64,000 bases of DNA from an uncultured Parabacteroides sp. GTDB lineage: Bacteria; Bacteroidota; Bacteroidia; Bacteroidales; Tannerellaceae. The stretch is taken from positions 1-64,000 of the forward strand of contig CAJTMR010000006.1 of assembly GCA_910577325.1 (NCBI GenBank), read 5' to 3'. The notes beneath the pieces are model-generated. The model ran no database searches. It had not been told where the DNA came from and worked only from the letters and a program-made list of their open reading frames with translations. Below, piece by piece: positions 61,122-64,000 of the stretch; the first letter of the stretch is position 1; each line of letters starts with the position of its first letter. Made by a program: the position numbers and the translations under genes.

Positions 61122-62963
61122 TTACTTCCACCCCGTATTCTGGACCATGTTCGGGTTCATCTGTGTCTCGTTATACGGAATCGGGTACAGCCAATAGTGG
61201 TCTCCGCCCCAAGCGTAATGATAAGTGGCCTGTCCCCAAACCTGGCGCAGACCGTTCACCACCTGCTTGCCGTTGTCGTCGTATGTAGAGAACTTCTTTT
61301 CCTTCCAAGTCTTCCAGCGAAGTTCGTCGAAGTAGATCAAGTCTTCACCGAGCAATTCCCAATACCGCTCGTTCCGGATGCGTTCACGCATATCGTCCTT
61401 CCCCTTCACGGTCGTCGGGACGTTGGAGTTGAGCAACTGAGCACCGGCACGGGCGCGTACTTGGTTGACGACGGCCACAGCCTCGTCCGTCTTGCCTTGT
61501 TCGTTCAAAGCCTCGGCAAGGTTCAGCAAGACATCGGCATACCGGATTTTCGGCATGTCGATTCCGGTTCCTTTCTGGTTGCCTTCGCCGACACCTTCGG
61601 TCACGAACTTGCGGTTCAGGTAATAGAACATAGCCTGCGTATCGGTACGCAAGTCACTCGGCTCACGCGTGACCGTACCATCCGCATTTTGTATTTCTAT
61701 CCACTGGGTACGGAACGGATAACGACTCGTAAAGTAGTTGTCAGCGCCTCCGTCACCACCCAAATAGGTCGCATAGGGCGTAATGACACTCATCTCCAAA
61801 CGCGGGTCACGCTGGTCGTAGGCCTTGCGGATGCGGGCTTCATTGCCGTTCGGCAGGTAATAATCCATATTGGCACCTTGCTCCTTCGCATTGGCGATTT
61901 CTGATTCCGTCAGGTTATCGCGCAGGAAGAAGACGCGACGTTCGTTGACCGTCAGCTTATAATACTCCGGAATGACTTTCGACCAGTCGAACTTACTTCC
62001 GTCCGCACACTCGTAAGTATCGACGAAATCCGGATTAACCAAATAGTTATTCCACATGGAACCATAGGTGCAGCGGTTGCCGAATCCACGGTTCTTGGAG
62101 TTCCAATAGCCGTCCTCTTCGATACACTGGACGGAGAAGATCATCTCGTCGCACTGTTCGTTGGCTTCTTTGAACAACATCTTATAGGCATCCGCACCGG
62201 AAGTAAACAGGCGGTAACCGCAATCTCCGACCTTTTTGAAGTCGGCTTCGGCAGAGGCCCAGTTTTCCTGCCACAAGTAAATCTTGCCTCTGAGCGCGTA
62301 TGCAGCTCCTTTCGTGATGTGGCCGTAATCATTATCGCCGCTGTTATACTTCTCCGGCAAGTTAGGCTCATTGATGCAATCGGTCAAGTCCTTGACCAAC
62401 TCATTCCAGAGATCCACCATGGAGAGACGGCTGCCTTTGGCTTCATCGATATTCTTGATCGGGTCCGTATAGTAAGGTACACCGCCGAACAGCAAGTTCA
62501 GTTCATAATACCAATAGCTCCGAAGGAATTTGGCTTCGGCGATCAGACGCGCTTTCTTCGCTTCCGAAAGCCCTGGCACGTCCGGCATATTGGCAATCAC
62601 GTCATTGCAACGGATGATAAACTTATAGTTGTCATGCCAAATCCAACTCGGCCCGTCTCCGGACGTCGTCTGGTTGCCGAACAGCATACCGAAGTTACGC
62701 CAGTTCGCATCGCGGTCCATCGTCGCCGAGAAGCAGTCGAACCACATATTATAGTTATCGTTATACAAATGGTTCAGTCCATTGTAGAGGCCGGTCACGG
62801 TCTGTTCAGCCATCGTGGCATCCGCCCAAACCTCTCCTTCGCTCGGCTGGTTCTTCGGAGTCAGATCCATATCCACGCAACCGGCAAGGAACAAACCGGA
62901 CAAAACTGTTGTTGAAAAAAGTTTTGCCGTGCCTTTTATTATTCCAAAATTATTCTTGTTCAT
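61122..62963 (-). CDS. SusD/RagB-family lipoprotein (locus 3)
   Basis: The protein has 613 residues. A lipoprotein signal (FSTTVLSGLFLAGC) is followed by MDLTPKNQPSEGEVWADATM, the typical SusD start. KFLRSYWYYELNLLFGGVPY and GAAYALRGKIYLWQENWASA are TPR segments, RYADVLLNLAEALNEQGKTD another, and ERYWELLGEDLIYFDELRWK the conserved C-terminal motif. It ends PIPYNETQMNPNMVQNTGWK. It binds glycan at the outer-membrane surface with the SusC encoded 20 bases upstream. The two GH43 genes downstream point to arabinose- or xylose-containing glycans. Confidence 0.94.
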   Translation of the reverse strand: MNKNNFGIIKGTAKLFSTTVLSGLFLAGCVDMDLTPKNQPSEGEVWADATMAEQTVTGLYNGLNHLYNDNYNMWFDCFSATMDRDANWRNFGMLFGNQTTSGDGPSWIWHDNYKFIIRCNDVIANMPDVPGLSEAKKARLIAEAKFLRSYWYYELNLLFGGVPYYTDPIKNIDEAKGSRLSMVDLWNELVKDLTDCINEPNLPEKYNSGDNDYGHITKGAAYALRGKIYLWQENWASAEADFKKVGDCGYRLFTSGADAYKMLFKEANEQCDEMIFSVQCIEEDGYWNSKNRGFGNRCTYGSMWNNYLVNPDFVDTYECADGSKFDWSKVIPEYYKLTVNERRVFFLRDNLTESEIANAKEQGANMDYYLPNGNEARIRKAYDQRDPRLEMSVITPYATYLGGDGGADNYFTSRYPFRTQWIEIQNADGTVTREPSDLRTDTQAMFYYLNRKFVTEGVGEGNQKGTGIDMPKIRYADVLLNLAEALNEQGKTDEAVAVVNQVRARAGAQLLNSNVPTTVKGKDDMRERIRNERYWELLGEDLIYFDELRWKTWKEKKFSTYDDNGKQVVNGLRQVWGQATYHYAWGGDHYWLYPIPYNETQMNPNMVQNTGWK

Positions 62964-62983
62964 ACTTCTTTTTCACAATTTAA

Positions 62984-64000
62984 TTAGAATGTCACATTAA
63001 CACCGACTGTATACTGGCGGATCGGCAGATAACCGTCACCAGCCATACGTTCCGGATCGCTGCCCTCGAATTTCGTGATCGTCAGCAAGTTTTCGCCAGA
63101 CAGATAGACACGTGCGTTCTGGATGAACGCGACTTTCATCCACTCTTTCGGGAAGGTGTAGCCGACCGTCAGGTTCTTCAACTTCATATAGTTGCCATTC
63201 TTCAGATGCCAAGAGCTGGTGGCACTTGCCTGGCCGCTGTTTGCATAGCCGACGAGACGCGGTGTTTCGGAATGAATGTTCGTGCGCGGATCGTTCGGAT
63301 TTTCGGGATCAAAGAAATAGTGGTCGTAAGCGACATCATAGCCGAGACCGTATCCGTGCGTGACACTGACGCTGTTTTGTGTCTGTTTGTAATAATCGAT
63401 CTTGAATCCGGCAGCCCCCGCCCAGTTCATCGACAGGTCGAAACCTTTCCATGTCATGCTTGCCTGCAAGCCGAAATAGTATTTCGGTCTCCAGGAAACA
63501 CCTTGGAAATCACGGTCGTCGTCGTTACCGTAGATACCGTCTCCGTTATAGTCGGCATAGATCATGTCGCCATACCAAATCTTGTCCTTGCCGATTCCTT
63601 GGTTGGGATAGAACTTGTAACCGGCGTCGAACATCGCCTGCAACCATTTCATATCAGCTTCGGTACGGATCATTCCGTCTTTCGGTCCACCATTGATATT
63701 CACAGACCCGTCAGCATTGAAGTAAGAGCCGTTACCCTTGTACGGGTTCATCATGAAGTATTCGTTCATTTCATGACCTTCCACGATCAGGTTGGACGAG
63801 CCGTTGGCCACTGTTCCGACATTCTGATACCAGACCTTGTTTCCGTTGGCATCCGTACGCCATTCACGGACCAGCCCGCCTTTGTATTTCGTCACTTCAT
63901 TCTTGTTATAGGTGAAGTTTCCTGAAACCGAGTAAGAGACATCGCCGACACGGTCGTTCCAGCCCAAGGTAAGTTCAAGCCCTTTGTTGTTGACACCAGC
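62984..64000 (-). CDS. SusC/RagA-family transporter, C-terminal part (locus 3, runs off the window)
   Basis: The last 338 codons or so of a SusC barrel are present, and the frame is open to the window edge (it continues GVNNKGLELTLGWNDRVGDV). Barrel strands with aromatic girdles are clear, e.g. VSGNFTYNKNEVTKYKGG and FGLQASMTWKGFDLSMNWAG. The final strand is PIRQYTVGVNVTF, with terminal Phe for BAM recognition. The N-terminal plug and any STN domain lie outside. It is paired with the SusD gene 20 bases downstream. Confidence 0.93.
   Translation of the reverse strand, partial: AGVNNKGLELTLGWNDRVGDVSYSVSGNFTYNKNEVTKYKGGLVREWRTDANGNKVWYQNVGTVANGSSNLIVEGHEMNEYFMMNPYKGNGSYFNADGSVNINGGPKDGMIRTEADMKWLQAMFDAGYKFYPNQGIGKDKIWYGDMIYADYNGDGIYGNDDDRDFQGVSWRPKYYFGLQASMTWKGFDLSMNWAGAAGFKIDYYKQTQNSVSVTHGYGLGYDVAYDHYFFDPENPNDPRTNIHSETPRLVGYANSGQASATSSWHLKNGNYMKLKNLTVGYTFPKEWMKVAFIQNARVYLSGENLLTITKFEGSDPERMAGDGYLPIRQYTVGVNVTF

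Noticed and set aside
1..64000. tRNA, rRNA, CRISPR arrays, complete insertion sequences or prophage genes
   Set aside because: None was seen by reading; small ncRNAs cannot be excluded without a covariance-model search.

Overview
The window is chromosomal DNA from a Bacteroidales bacterium, most likely Parabacteroides. Evidence includes three SusC/SusD nutrient-uptake loci, an ECF sigma/FecR pair, several families typical of Bacteroidetes (DUF4831, DUF3843, DUF6057, a NagB-like/PIG-L fusion, OMP barrels with a carboxypeptidase-regulatory-like domain), and promoters of the Bacteroides type (TAnnTTTG at -7). Genus is an inference; the order is secure. I see no tRNA, rRNA, CRISPR array or complete insertion sequence.

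Left part (1-12300). A NERD-domain protein and a Vsr repair endonuclease face a scarred CCWGG-type restriction-modification locus: a Dcm-like methyltransferase lacking its target-recognition half, an HNH nuclease, a 69-residue orphan and the C-terminal remnant of an EcoRII-like nuclease. Next come a double-domain aspartyl protease, a divergent Crp-type regulator, and a small envelope cluster (DUF4858-like protein, outer-membrane barrel, beta-flower lipoprotein). A bifunctional NAD(P)H-hydrate repair enzyme follows, then a 175-bp palindromic MITE-like element.

Middle (12300-41400). This is mostly housekeeping: DUF4831 and a peptide transporter; a tightly overlapping biotin operon bioB-A-F-G-C-D whose leader can form two competing hairpins; L25/Pth/S4 translation genes; a TlpA-like thioredoxin with an EFR1 ferredoxin; an M28 peptidase; a YbiT-type ABC-F protein; an LTA-synthase-like sulfatase; and DUF3843. 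An amino-sugar region follows on the minus strand: a NagB-like/PIG-L fusion, a ComB-like phosphatase, a Gfo/Idh/MocA oxidoreductase and two tandem NagA paralogues, one of which has lost metal ligands. A second ABC-F protein closes this part.

Right part (41400-64000). Three SusC/SusD loci lie on the minus strand, with guaB between the first and second on the plus strand. Locus 1 is SusC-SusD-DUF6057-PD40 lipoprotein with a heme motif. Locus 2 is sigma-FecR-SusC-SusD and looks to be decaying: FecR is split by an in-frame TGA, SusD has a one-base frameshift in an A-run, and only the broken tail of a phosphatase-like gene remains downstream. Locus 3 is SusC (cut by the window edge)-SusD-GH43-GH43, probably for arabinan or arabinoxylan. 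A three-armed dispersed repeat occurs twice, before the M28 peptidase and before the locus 2 sigma gene.
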